Positions 1 through 8,920 of a stretch of 64,000 nt of DNA are shown one piece after another. How positions within the stretch are numbered: position 1 is the first letter of the stretch; each line of letters starts with the position of its first letter. This DNA comes from Brachyspira pilosicoli (lineage in GTDB: Bacteria; Spirochaetota; Brachyspiria; Brachyspirales; Brachyspiraceae). Where the stretch lies: NCBI RefSeq assembly GCF_036997485.1, contig NZ_JAWLPU010000002.1:372001-436000 (forward strand), read 5' to 3'. The notes under the pieces are model-generated. The model had not been told where the DNA came from, did not search any database, and saw only the letters and a list, made by a program, of their open reading frames with translations. The translations under genes were made by a program, and so were the position numbers.

Positions 1-1
1 C

Positions 2-199
2 AGTTTGGGAGATAGATTAAGTTATTCTATAGTATTAGCTTCATTAATCATTTCAAGCGGACTCATAATAGCTACAAAAATGCCGCCTCTAATACATGGT
101 ATATCATTAGTTGGGCTTGTTGGTTTTTTATTATCTGGAATCATGGGGTTTATTATGATTATAAGCAGATTTATAAGAAAGTATGTAAAGAAAAAATAA
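2..199 (+). CDS. C-terminal end of a UbiB/AarF-type (ABC1) kinase-like protein, cut by the window edge
   Basis: The open frame enters from the left edge and reads about 65 residues to a stop. The tail shows the two hydrophobic segments that end UbiB/AarF-family atypical kinases, preceded by a GDRLSYSIVLASLIISSG stretch resembling the family's usual (G/A)NRLAFSIVLAALIIGSS. The kinase domain lies outside the window, so activity cannot be judged. In other bacteria the family supports isoprenoid quinone or lipid metabolism; the role here is unknown. The gene converges on batE with no bases between the two stops. An apparent TTG start at position 5 is just an internal leucine codon. Confidence 0.7.
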   Translation, partial: SLGDRLSYSIVLASLIISSGLIIATKMPPLIHGISLVGLVGFLLSGIMGFIMIISRFIRKYVKKK

Positions 200-877
200 T
201 TATATCTTCTCCAAATACTCTTTGTTAATCCAGCCCTTTGATATGCCGTTAACATAATACCAATTAGATGATTCTTTTATCACTTTAAATTTTTCACCTT
301 CATACACACTCGAAACAATATCAGACTTTACACTGCTTCCGCTATATATGTTAGTGTTTTTAACAATTATAATATAATCTGATATTATGATGTTATATGA
401 ATATATGGAAAAAATAAGAAAAATAATAGAGCTAATCAATAATAACCAATTTATGTTTTTATTTTTAATGAATAATACAAATAAAAATGCACTAAAAAAC
501 ACAAATAAAACTAAAGCTATATAAAATCCAATTATATAAAAAGAATCATAATCTTTTCTTTCTGTTATTTTATTTATATTGTTTTTAATCTCTTTATCAA
601 AAGGCTCTATATTCAAAGCCCTCTCATACCATAATACTGCATAACCATTACTATTAATCTCATAATATGAAGAAGCTAAATTATAATACAAATCTTTAGA
701 CACCACATTAGAGCTTATTAAATTAAGATACAAATTATTAGCTTCTATATATTGCCCTTGATTATATAAATCATTTGCACTTTTAAATATATTATTAATA
801 CTTTCCAAATCATTTTGAGCAAAAAGGAAATTGCATCCAAAAAGTAAAAACATTATAATAATTTTTTTTATACACAT
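200..877 (-). CDS. batE: BatE-like TPR and SH3 domain membrane protein
   Basis: This 225-residue protein has an N-terminal signal sequence (to about residue 20, ending FLFAQ), tetratricopeptide helices at about 25-95, two hydrophobic segments at about 115-165, and a C-terminal bacterial SH3-like domain at about 170-222 containing a ...SNWYYVNGISKGWI... core. That order matches BatE of the Bacteroides aerotolerance (bat) clusters, also found in spirochaetes. It is last in a batB-batC-batD-batE run, 14 bases after the batD stop. Bat proteins are thought to form an envelope complex used in stress tolerance; the molecular function is not settled. Confidence 0.82.
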   Translation of the reverse strand: MCIKKIIIMFLLFGCNFLFAQNDLESINNIFKSANDLYNQGQYIEANNLYLNLISSNVVSKDLYYNLASSYYEINSNGYAVLWYERALNIEPFDKEIKNNINKITERKDYDSFYIIGFYIALVLFVFFSAFLFVLFIKNKNINWLLLISSIIFLIFSIYSYNIIISDYIIIVKNTNIYSGSSVKSDIVSSVYEGEKFKVIKESSNWYYVNGISKGWINKEYLEKI

Positions 878-891
878 AAATAAAAGTCCAA

Positions 892-2574
892 TTACTTCTT
901 TTTGTTAATATTAGTAATTATCTCAATAGCCTTACTATGATAATCTATATTTTCAATTTGTTTATTTCCAGAATAAAGCTCTCTCTCACAAGAATCTATT
1001 ATAGACTTTATCTCTTTTATTTTTTCTTCTTCTACTCTGCCCTTTAAGTCTAAATAAATATCTTTGGAGTTTGTATTTGATTTCTTTTTAATCTCTTTTT
1101 CTATATACGAAATAACACTTTTACAATACTCTTCTCTATTTCCTTCATTATAATTTGAAATCATTATACTAATACCAGACTCTTTATTATTATTTGAATG
1201 TGCCAAAGATAATGTTTTAATCTTTTTTGAAAATACTATAATAAAAGAAAATATTATCAAAATAAGAATATATATATAAATAATATTGATGTTTAACAAA
1301 TTAAAATATTTTTCATTTTTTTTAATGTAAGTATCTCTAATATTAATAACATTAGGCTGATTATTATTATCAATAAAAGAAGAAGAGTCAATATTGCCGC
1401 CCATCATATTAAAAGATATATTTTCTGAATAAACATTACTATAACTTTTAGCCTCTGGAGAAAAATAACAAAAAGCGATATTTGACAAGCTAAACTCTCC
1501 GCTATTAGTAGCCACCATCACATATTGTTTTGTCTTTTTAGCCATCATTCTATCATCTTCAAACCAATTAGTTTCATAAGTTTTAGGCTGATAAACAGAA
1601 AAATATTTATTGATGTTTGTATCAATACTAGGCATATTTATAATAGAAGTATTTCCCTCTCCAGAAACCTCTAAACTAACAACAACCTCTTCGCCTATTT
1701 TTAAATTAGTTTTATTAGCCTTAACAGTAAAATCAAACTCACCAACCCCGCCGGAAAAGTTTTTGTATCCAGTATTATCAGGAAGAGGCAGTACCTTTAT
1801 ATTATACTCTTCTTCTCCATAAAGCACTCTATCAAAAAACATATTATTCTTTTCAAAAACAAATTCAGTAGTGATAATACTTTTATCTCCCTCTTTTAAA
1901 GCGTATAATACTTCTTTTTTTAATGGTATAACACTCACTCTCTTGCCGTCAATTATCTCTGTAAAAGAGTTGTATTCAGAAGAATCTGTATAAGAAATAA
2001 AATCTGTTCTGTCAGCTATTTTAGATATGCCGACTACATTAACAGGAACATGAGTATATGCTTTTTGTGTGATATATATAGGCTCATACAAATATACTTC
2101 TTTTTTATTTATTGTATTTTCAACATGTATATCTTCAGAATAATTCATAAAGCTATCAAAAGAATCAGAATCAGGAGCATCATTTTGTTTTGTTCTAACA
2201 GGATCATCTACAACCTCTAAAACAACCGGATTTGCCTTATAAGTTGTATTATCTATTTTTACAGTGATATTATCTATTTTATATACTCCAACCCTATTTG
2301 CCACATAAGTATAGCTATAGGTTTGAATAGATTTAAAAGTTCCCCCGCTTAACGTCATATTTCTTGTTTGCGAAGTTCCTCTTAATAGTAAACCGTCTAT
2401 GTTTGGTATAGTAACTTTTCCTTTTGTATTATTAATAGTTACGGATAAACTAAAAAGCTCACCCACACCTATTTTTTCATCGGAGAGTTTAGCCGTAATT
2501 GTAGTTTGAGAAAATAAGACAGAAACATTTAATAAAAATAATACAATAGTTATTACTTTACCAGTCTTTATCAA
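892..2574 (-). CDS. batD: BatD-like oxygen-tolerance membrane protein
   Basis: About 560 residues: a signal sequence (KVITIVLFLLNVSVLFSQ), a long extracytoplasmic beta-rich region typical of the BatD family, one transmembrane helix near residue 430 (YIYILILIIFSFIIVF) and a charged cytoplasmic tail. I start it at a TTG codon at 2574 rather than the longer frame to 2604. A GGAGGA ribosome site lies about 4-5 bases upstream of that TTG, and the resulting N terminus is a normal signal peptide. The start overlaps the end of batC by 17 bases, which suggests translational coupling. It probably works with BatB, BatC and BatE in one envelope complex (inference from family and operon). Confidence 0.83.
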   Translation of the reverse strand: MIKTGKVITIVLFLLNVSVLFSQTTITAKLSDEKIGVGELFSLSVTINNTKGKVTIPNIDGLLLRGTSQTRNMTLSGGTFKSIQTYSYTYVANRVGVYKIDNITVKIDNTTYKANPVVLEVVDDPVRTKQNDAPDSDSFDSFMNYSEDIHVENTINKKEVYLYEPIYITQKAYTHVPVNVVGISKIADRTDFISYTDSSEYNSFTEIIDGKRVSVIPLKKEVLYALKEGDKSIITTEFVFEKNNMFFDRVLYGEEEYNIKVLPLPDNTGYKNFSGGVGEFDFTVKANKTNLKIGEEVVVSLEVSGEGNTSIINMPSIDTNINKYFSVYQPKTYETNWFEDDRMMAKKTKQYVMVATNSGEFSLSNIAFCYFSPEAKSYSNVYSENISFNMMGGNIDSSSFIDNNNQPNVINIRDTYIKKNEKYFNLLNINIIYIYILILIIFSFIIVFSKKIKTLSLAHSNNNKESGISIMISNYNEGNREEYCKSVISYIEKEIKKKSNTNSKDIYLDLKGRVEEEKIKEIKSIIDSCERELYSGNKQIENIDYHSKAIEIITNINKKK

Positions 2575-3430
2575 TTCTTCCTCCGCCATAATATTGGTCA
2601 TCATTTTCTTTATCTTTTCTATATTGTCTCAAAGAATCTAACAGTCTATCAATATCAGTTTGTGCATTTTGCTCTTCATCATTTTGGTTGTTGTTTCCAT
2701 TATTATTATCTTGATTATTCTCATTATTGTCTTGGTTGTCATTTTGGTTATTATTTTGATTATTATTTTCTTGATTATCATTGTTCTGATTATTATTTTG
2801 ATTATCCTGATTTTCTTGATTATCTTGATTATTGCCATTATTACTATTTTGATTATCCTGATTATTTTGATTATCATTATTATCTTGGCTATTTTGATTA
2901 GAGTTGGCATTATCTTGATTATCATTATTGTTATTTTGGGCAGACTCTCCGCTATTTTTTTTCTGCTCTTCTAATTTCTTTTTGGCATATTCTAAAGCAC
3001 TTTTTGCATTATTATCATTAGGATTATTAACCAAAGCTTCTATTAATTCTTCTATAGCGCCAGCATAATCTTCCATTTCTATTTTGCTTATACCGGCATT
3101 ATAATAAGTTGAGTTTTTTATATCTTTAGGAGTTTTTTCTGTAAAATTTTTTTTAGCCATATCAAATGCTTGAACTGCTGACTCCATATCTCCCATAGAA
3201 GATAAAGTAGTAGCCATATTATAATATATTTCAGGGGATTTCGGCAACTTACTTAAAGCCTTCTCATACAAGCTTATGGCATTATCATAATCTCCTTTTC
3301 TTAATAATCTATTAGCTCTATCAACATCAATCTTCGCTGTAAACTCATTTAAAGATAAAGCATAAGAGCTTGAAAATAATATTAAAAATAGAAGTAATAC
3401 TTTTATTCTAAACAACACAATGCAAATCAC
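2558..3430 (-). CDS. batC: BatC-like TPR protein with a long Asn/Gln/Asp tract
   Basis: The 290-residue protein has a signal peptide (to about residue 25, FSSSYALS), about three tetratricopeptide repeats at 35-150 (for example GDYDNAISLYEKALSKLP), then an extreme low-complexity stretch at about 160-255 made almost entirely of N, Q and D with some E, G and S. It ends in a short charged tail. TPR plus signal sequence between batB and batD identifies BatC. The poly-N/Q/D tract is far longer than a linker needs to be, and its DNA is a near-repeat of TTATTATTTTGATTATC-type units. Long antisense frames over this tract are shadows of the repeat. Confidence 0.82.
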   Translation of the reverse strand: MICIVLFRIKVLLLFLILFSSSYALSLNEFTAKIDVDRANRLLRKGDYDNAISLYEKALSKLPKSPEIYYNMATTLSSMGDMESAVQAFDMAKKNFTEKTPKDIKNSTYYNAGISKIEMEDYAGAIEELIEALVNNPNDNNAKSALEYAKKKLEEQKKNSGESAQNNNNDNQDNANSNQNSQDNNDNQNNQDNQNSNNGNNQDNQENQDNQNNNQNNDNQENNNQNNNQNDNQDNNENNQDNNNGNNNQNDEEQNAQTDIDRLLDSLRQYRKDKENDDQYYGGGRIDKDW

Positions 3431-3434
3431 CTAT

Positions 3435-4451
3435 TTATTTGGTATCTTTAATGATACTACTTTTATTATTTTTGTAAAGAACTCTTTTTTGAGTCAATAT
3501 ATTTAATATACTAGCAATTATAATTAAAATAGTAGAAGCAAGCAAAAATATTTGAAATCTATCTTTATAGCTTCTATTATTTTTTATTGTTGAAACGCTA
3601 TCCATATTATTTTTTATATCATCAAATATAGCTTTTAAAGATACATTATCAGAAATATAGGATTTACCGCCTGTAGAATCTGCTATTAATTTTAATGTTT
3701 TATCATCTCTTTTTGATATAACAGTTTTTTCAGAATATCCAATATCGCTTTTTATAGCAGCTCCAAGTTCAGAACCAACCCCAACAGTATAAACACTAAT
3801 ATCATTATCTTTTAACTCTTTTAATATATTATCAAAATACCCCGCATGGTCTTCACCGTCTGTTATAAGTATAATTGACTTCTTGCCTGGAATATTAACA
3901 TTAAAAGTGTTTTTTGCAGTAACCAAAGCATCAGCAATTCTAGTGCCCTGCAAAGTTACAGATTTAGTATTCAATTCATTTAATATATAAGAAAAAGTTT
4001 CCATATCTTGAGTGAAAGGCGAAGCAACAAAACTAGTGCCCGCAAACCCAACTAAAGCTACAGAAAGATTATCAGTATTCTTTACAAAATCTTCTATTTC
4101 CAATTTAGCCCTTTCTAATCTTGAAGGCCATACATCATCAGCCTCCATAGAACGAGATAAATCTAATAATATAGTTATCATATAATTATCAGTTTTAATT
4201 TTTTGCTCTATTATACCCCATTTAGGCTGCATTAATGCAAATATTGATAATGATAATGCAAGTATTAAAAATGAAGCAGAAAATATTCTCAGCTTTGATA
4301 TTCTTTTATAATTTTTATCGTTTTTAAAATTAGTGTTCTTAGTAAATACAGATAATACTTTATTTACTTTAAAACGAGAAGTAACTAAAAAAAATATTAG
4401 CACAGGTACAACTACAAAAAGAAATACAAACTTAAAATCTTCTATAAACAT
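3435..4451 (-). CDS. batB: BatA/BatB-like von Willebrand factor A membrane protein
   Basis: A 338-residue protein with two N-terminal transmembrane helices (about 8-27 and 52-73), a VWA domain at about 85-275 and a C-terminal helix (about 305-325). The metal-ion-dependent adhesion motif is intact: DLSRS after strand 1, the threonine region LQGTRIADAL, and ITDGEDHAG later. The architecture is that of BatA/BatB (aerotolerance) proteins. It is first in the bat run, 4 bases before batC. Many bat clusters carry two VWA genes and a MoxR ATPase; only one VWA gene and no MoxR gene is present here. BatA versus BatB is uncertain from sequence alone. Confidence 0.82.
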   Translation of the reverse strand: MFIEDFKFVFLFVVVPVLIFFLVTSRFKVNKVLSVFTKNTNFKNDKNYKRISKLRIFSASFLILALSLSIFALMQPKWGIIEQKIKTDNYMITILLDLSRSMEADDVWPSRLERAKLEIEDFVKNTDNLSVALVGFAGTSFVASPFTQDMETFSYILNELNTKSVTLQGTRIADALVTAKNTFNVNIPGKKSIILITDGEDHAGYFDNILKELKDNDISVYTVGVGSELGAAIKSDIGYSEKTVISKRDDKTLKLIADSTGGKSYISDNVSLKAIFDDIKNNMDSVSTIKNNRSYKDRFQIFLLASTILIIIASILNILTQKRVLYKNNKSSIIKDTK

Positions 4452-4496
4452 AATATAATAATCATATACTAATTTATTATTTAATCAATAAGAAAA

Positions 4497-6083
4497 TCAA
4501 TTATCACTGCTATATACAATATCCCCATCAATGATAGTTTTTAATACTTTAATATCTTTTATTTCTTTTTTATCAACTTCAAAAATATCTCTATCTAATA
4601 CAATGAAATCTGCTAATTTATCTTCTTTTATACTTCCTTTAAGTTTATCTTCAGAAGACAAATAGGCACTTCCCATAGTATATAAATAAACAGCCTCTTT
4701 AACAGTAAGTTTCTCTTCAGGCATCCAACCGCCTTCTGGCCAACCATTTAAATCTTCTCTATTAACAGCACAGTGAATACCTTCCATTATATTAATTCCG
4801 CCAGCAGGACCAGCAGTACCAAAACCTATATTAATCCCCATATCCATAGCGGTTTTGTAAGCATAACTTGTTTTAGCCCTCTCCTCGCCAACACGCTCTT
4901 CAACTATATGCATATCATAATTCAAAAATATAGGATGATAATATATACAAACATTTAACTCTTTTATTCTCTCTAATAATTTTTTATCTGTTATCTGACA
5001 ATTTATTAAACCGTTTCTTCTATATTTAAAATCTTTAGTATCTTTAATTTTCTCTATTGAGTTTAATGCCATCTCTATAGCACCGTCCCCAGTGGCCTGT
5101 ATAATAACAGAATAATCTAAACTATTTGCATATCTTACCAACTCATCAAGCTCATCTTGTTTGTACTGGCTCACCCCTCTAACACCTTGAGCATCATTAT
5201 AATCTTCTCTAAGTAAAGCGGTTCTTGAACCTATACCGCCATCTATAACAAGTTTTATACGTGCTACTTTAAATCTGTTATCATTAATATATTGGTAGTA
5301 ATAGTATTGCCTAAAATCATCTATATCTTCTTTGTTAATAAACTCTGCCTGTTCACATACTCTTATCTTTAATTTTTTTTCTCTATGAAGTTTTTGATAA
5401 GCATCTATTACCTTTTTATAATCAAAATCAGTAAGCCCCCTTAAATCATCAGCCTGTACAGATGTAATACCCATCTTAAAAAACTCTTCTTGTGTATCTA
5501 ATATTATCTCTTTTAATTGATCCATCTCAAGAGATTTTATTTTTGACAATATTAAACTCATAGATTTAGAAGAGATAAGACCATTCTCAAAATCTATAGT
5601 ATCAGATTGCATACTCTCTGTAATTCCGCAAATTTCAAGAGCCTTACTATTTGCCACTATCATCTCTCCGCAGCATCTTCTAAAAGCAACAGGATATTCG
5701 TTGGATATTTCATCTAAGTCATGTTTATTAAGCATTCTCTTCTCTTCAAAATAATCCTGATTCCAGCCTCTTCCTATAAGCCAATTATCATACTTCTCAG
5801 CCTTCTTAGCAATCTCAATAACCTCTTTTATAGATTTGCAATTACCTAAATCTAACATAGTATTAAAACGTGCATAAATTACAAAATTAACATTACTATC
5901 ATTAAATCCAGGTATCACTGTTTTTCCTTCTAAATCTATTATATCAGTGGCATCTTTATATTTTTTTAATACCTCTTCATTGCTTCCTGCAAAAACTATA
6001 ACTCCATTATCAACAGCAACAGCTTCATAAATGCTATCATTTTTATCCATAGAATATATTTTAGCATTTTTAAAAATTCTCAT
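4497..6083 (-). CDS. YtcJ-type amidohydrolase homologue lacking its metal-ligand residues
   Basis: A 528-residue cytosolic protein, counted from the ATG at 6083, which has GGAGG nine bases upstream; the frame stays open to 6104 without a site. The whole length matches the amidohydrolase-3/YtcJ family, with the N-terminal sandwich, TIM barrel (KLVIDGGIGSRTALLREDY) and C-terminal KLADFIVLDRD. However, the usual HxH of strand 1 reads N64-V-N66, the barrel histidine of HAxGD is Q329, the next (EHxQ) is N361, and the GSDAP aspartate is A424. The lysine of the carboxylate site (K277) remains. The frame is intact, so this looks like a maintained non-metal pseudoenzyme, or an enzyme with other chemistry, rather than a decaying gene. 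Confidence 0.8.
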   Translation of the reverse strand: MRIFKNAKIYSMDKNDSIYEAVAVDNGVIVFAGSNEEVLKKYKDATDIIDLEGKTVIPGFNDSNVNFVIYARFNTMLDLGNCKSIKEVIEIAKKAEKYDNWLIGRGWNQDYFEEKRMLNKHDLDEISNEYPVAFRRCCGEMIVANSKALEICGITESMQSDTIDFENGLISSKSMSLILSKIKSLEMDQLKEIILDTQEEFFKMGITSVQADDLRGLTDFDYKKVIDAYQKLHREKKLKIRVCEQAEFINKEDIDDFRQYYYYQYINDNRFKVARIKLVIDGGIGSRTALLREDYNDAQGVRGVSQYKQDELDELVRYANSLDYSVIIQATGDGAIEMALNSIEKIKDTKDFKYRRNGLINCQITDKKLLERIKELNVCIYYHPIFLNYDMHIVEERVGEERAKTSYAYKTAMDMGINIGFGTAGPAGGINIMEGIHCAVNREDLNGWPEGGWMPEEKLTVKEAVYLYTMGSAYLSSEDKLKGSIKEDKLADFIVLDRDIFEVDKKEIKDIKVLKTIIDGDIVYSSDN

Positions 6084-6126
6084 TATTTTAATCCTCCAAT
6101 ACACCTATTTTTATATTTTATTATTT

Positions 6127-7938
6127 TTATTCCAACATAGCCTTTATACTATCAATCTCTTCATTGATTAAAAGCCAATCATTTTCTTTTTCTTCTATTA
6201 ATTTTTTAACCTCTAATAACCTTTTGCTCTTATCATCATTATAATCTTTTTCAAAAAACTTTAATATATCAATTTCTTCTTTCTTATAATCTTCTATTTC
6301 CTTCTCATATTTTTTTAACATAGATTCAGCCTTAGAAAGCCTATTTCTAATCTTTTTTCGCTCTTCGTAATTGCTATTATTTTTTTCTGCAATATTTGCT
6401 TCTTTACTGTTATTAGCTTCTTGATATTCTAACTCTCTCTCTTCTTCTTCCAATGCCTCCAAACGAACCTTATAAACATAAGCCTCATAATCGCCATTAT
6501 ATAGAGAAAGTTTTTTGTCTTTAACTTCTATTATGGTATCAGCAAGAAGACTTGCAAAAGTTCTATCGTGCGAAGTAAAAAATATAGTGCCGCCATAATC
6601 ACGCAAAGAATTAGCAAGTGCCTCAACAGTTTCAAAATCTAAATGGTTAGTAGGCTCATCTAATATAAGTACATCTGCACATTGTGTAATAGCACAAAGC
6701 AAAGACAACCTTGCCATCTCGCCTCCGCTTAACACCTTAACATCTTTATTAACATCTTCTCCAGAAAATAAAAAACTTCCTAAAAGTGTTAAAAGCTCTT
6801 GAGTTAGAAGTCCTTGTTTAGCATTCTTTTTTAAATAGGAAAGTACATTATCATTTGCAGTGATGTTTTTGTAAGTATCCTCTCCAAAATAAGCGAGCTT
6901 TATACCATAAGAATAATTATAGCTTCCAGATACAGGCTTAAGCCTTCCTGCTATAGTTCTTAAAAAAGTGGTTTTACCTTCTCCGTTCTCTCCAAGCACA
7001 GCAACTCTGCTTCCTCTCGGTATCTCCATTCTCCTGCTTGTAGCTACCACCTTTTCACCATAGCCCACAGATAAATCATCAGATATAATGGCAAATCCTT
7101 TTTTAGATTCAACTTCAGGCAGCCTTATTCTTACACTCTTTGCTGGGTGATTAATCTCTATAGTTTTTAATTTCTCTATTTGTTTTATACGAGATTGAAC
7201 TGCTTTTGCTTTTGATGCCTTATATCTAAACCTTTCAACAAATCTCTCTAAATGTGCCTTTCTCTCTTCTACATTCTTATTATATTTTTTTATTGTATAT
7301 TCTTTCTCTTCTTTATATTCAAAATAATCTTCTATATTGCCTGGAAAATAAGTAAGTTTGCCTTTTTCTATTTCAACAGTCTTATCGCAAGTTGTTTTTA
7401 AAAACTCCCTATCGTGAGAAACTATTAAAAAACCTCCGTTATAATCCATTAAAAAATTTTCTAAATCTATTAATGTATTTAAATCTAAAAAGTTTGATGG
7501 TTCATCAAGTATTAAAAAATTAGGCTCCTCAAGCATCATTTCAGCAAGCTTCACTCTCATTCTATAACCGCTCGATAAACTTCCTATATTATAATTTACT
7601 TTTATATGGTCAATTCCAAATCTGCTCGCTATCTTAGAACATTTCCAAGATTCCTTACCGCTAACCCTTACAAGATAATCTATAACCTTTTCGCTCTCAT
7701 CAAAATCCCCCTGCTGACGAAGATAACCAATCCTCACATCATCTGAAAATATTATTTCTCCATCATCTGCCTCTTCAATACCCATAAGAATTTTTAAAAG
7801 AGTGGTCTTGCCTGCTCCATTTCTGCCTATCATACCTATTTTAGATTTCTCTTCTATAAGCAAATTAACATCATCAAGCAAAACTCTGTCTATAAATCTT
7901 TTTGATATATTAACTATATTTATAATACTCTTAGCCAT
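6127..7938 (-). CDS. ABC-F family ATPase (Uup/YdiF-like)
   Basis: 603 residues with two ABC ATPase domains on one chain and no membrane segment. The first has Walker A GRNGAGKTT, signature LSSGYRM and Walker B LILDEPSN; the second has GENGEGKTT, LSGGEMARL and LILDEPTNH. The linker between them carries the charged helical hairpin (RFRYKASKAKAVQSRIKQ) characteristic of ABC-F proteins, and the C terminus (about 505-603) is a predicted coiled coil as in Uup and YdiF. ABC-F proteins act on the ribosome during translation or antibiotic protection; which subtype this is cannot be decided here. It lies 44 bases upstream of the amidohydrolase homologue on the same strand. Confidence 0.88.
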   Translation of the reverse strand: MAKSIINIVNISKRFIDRVLLDDVNLLIEEKSKIGMIGRNGAGKTTLLKILMGIEEADDGEIIFSDDVRIGYLRQQGDFDESEKVIDYLVRVSGKESWKCSKIASRFGIDHIKVNYNIGSLSSGYRMRVKLAEMMLEEPNFLILDEPSNFLDLNTLIDLENFLMDYNGGFLIVSHDREFLKTTCDKTVEIEKGKLTYFPGNIEDYFEYKEEKEYTIKKYNKNVEERKAHLERFVERFRYKASKAKAVQSRIKQIEKLKTIEINHPAKSVRIRLPEVESKKGFAIISDDLSVGYGEKVVATSRRMEIPRGSRVAVLGENGEGKTTFLRTIAGRLKPVSGSYNYSYGIKLAYFGEDTYKNITANDNVLSYLKKNAKQGLLTQELLTLLGSFLFSGEDVNKDVKVLSGGEMARLSLLCAITQCADVLILDEPTNHLDFETVEALANSLRDYGGTIFFTSHDRTFASLLADTIIEVKDKKLSLYNGDYEAYVYKVRLEALEEEERELEYQEANNSKEANIAEKNNSNYEERKKIRNRLSKAESMLKKYEKEIEDYKKEEIDILKFFEKDYNDDKSKRLLEVKKLIEEKENDWLLINEEIDSIKAMLE

Positions 7939-8119
7939 TTCTCTATTTAGTTAAACAATTTATTTTAATTTTATTAGTAATTTAGTAAACAATTCTATAA
8001 CAGTTTTAAAAATTATTCAATAACATAAAAATTATATTTATAGGGCTATAACTTTTTTATATATCTTTTATTGTGAAAAATACTATATATCTGTAAAAAA
8101 CAATAAGTTTTGTAGCAGC

Positions 8120-8890
8120 TTAAAGTTTATCTACATCTATTTCAGCTACAGAATTAAACACATAATTTGGCTTATAAGGAAACTCTTTTAACATATCAAT
8201 TTTTGTAACTCCAGACAACACTAGGCAAGTTCTCATTCCAGCACCAAGCCCCCCAAGTATATCTGTATCCATTCTATCGCCTATCATCACAGTATTTTCG
8301 CTGTGTGCATTAATTTTATTTTTGGCAATAGACATCATAACAGGATTTGGCTTACCAACTATATACGGCTTTTTTCCAGTGGCAGTTTCTATAGCAGCAA
8401 GTATTGGTCCAACTGCTGGTATAAGTTCGCCGTCTGGAGCAGGGTCCGTTATATCTGGATTACAGCCTATAAACCTTGCACCTTTATTTATAAGTGAAAC
8501 AGCTTTTTTAAGCATATCATAATTAAAAGCACTTGTCTTACCAACTACAACATAATCAGGATTAACATCATTTATACTATAGCCTATATTATAAAGCTCG
8601 CTTACTAATCCGCCTGTACCTATAACATAAGCGCTTCCATTTTCTTGTTGGGTCTTTATAAACTTTGCTGTTGCCTGCGCAGCCGTAAAAAAATGTTTCT
8701 CCTCCAAACCGTCTATACCAAGAGATTCTAATTTTCTTTTTAAATCAATTGGTGTCTGCTCTGCATTATTTGTTAGAAATAAAAAAGATACATTTTTCTC
8801 TAAAAGCATATTAATAAAATCTTTAGCACCATCTATTAAATTATTTCCTCTGTATATTACTCCATCCATATCTGATATTATACTAACCAT
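8120..8890 (-). CDS. HAD-IIA family phosphatase (NagD/AraL-like)
   Basis: A 256-residue haloacid-dehalogenase hydrolase. Motif I is DMDGVIYRG near the N terminus, motif II is FLTNNA, the motif III lysine lies in KPNPVM and motif IV is GDRMDTDILGG. The large C2 cap between motifs II and III and the length place it in the HAD-IIA (NagD-like) group, which dephosphorylates small sugar or nucleotide phosphates. The substrate is unknown. It ends 181 bases before the ABC-F gene and starts 30 bases after the neighbouring amidohydrolase, all on the reverse strand. Confidence 0.87.
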   Translation of the reverse strand: MVSIISDMDGVIYRGNNLIDGAKDFINMLLEKNVSFLFLTNNAEQTPIDLKRKLESLGIDGLEEKHFFTAAQATAKFIKTQQENGSAYVIGTGGLVSELYNIGYSINDVNPDYVVVGKTSAFNYDMLKKAVSLINKGARFIGCNPDITDPAPDGELIPAVGPILAAIETATGKKPYIVGKPNPVMMSIAKNKINAHSENTVMIGDRMDTDILGGLGAGMRTCLVLSGVTKIDMLKEFPYKPNYVFNSVAEIDVDKL

Positions 8891-8920
8891 ATTATTTTCA
8901 CCTCTTTATCTATGCAAATA

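Noticed and set aside
2638-2974. Long forward and reverse frames across the batC low-complexity region
   Set aside because: They are shadows of the periodic Asn/Gln/Asp-coding DNA, giving monotonous I/L or Y/F/D strings without signals or domains.
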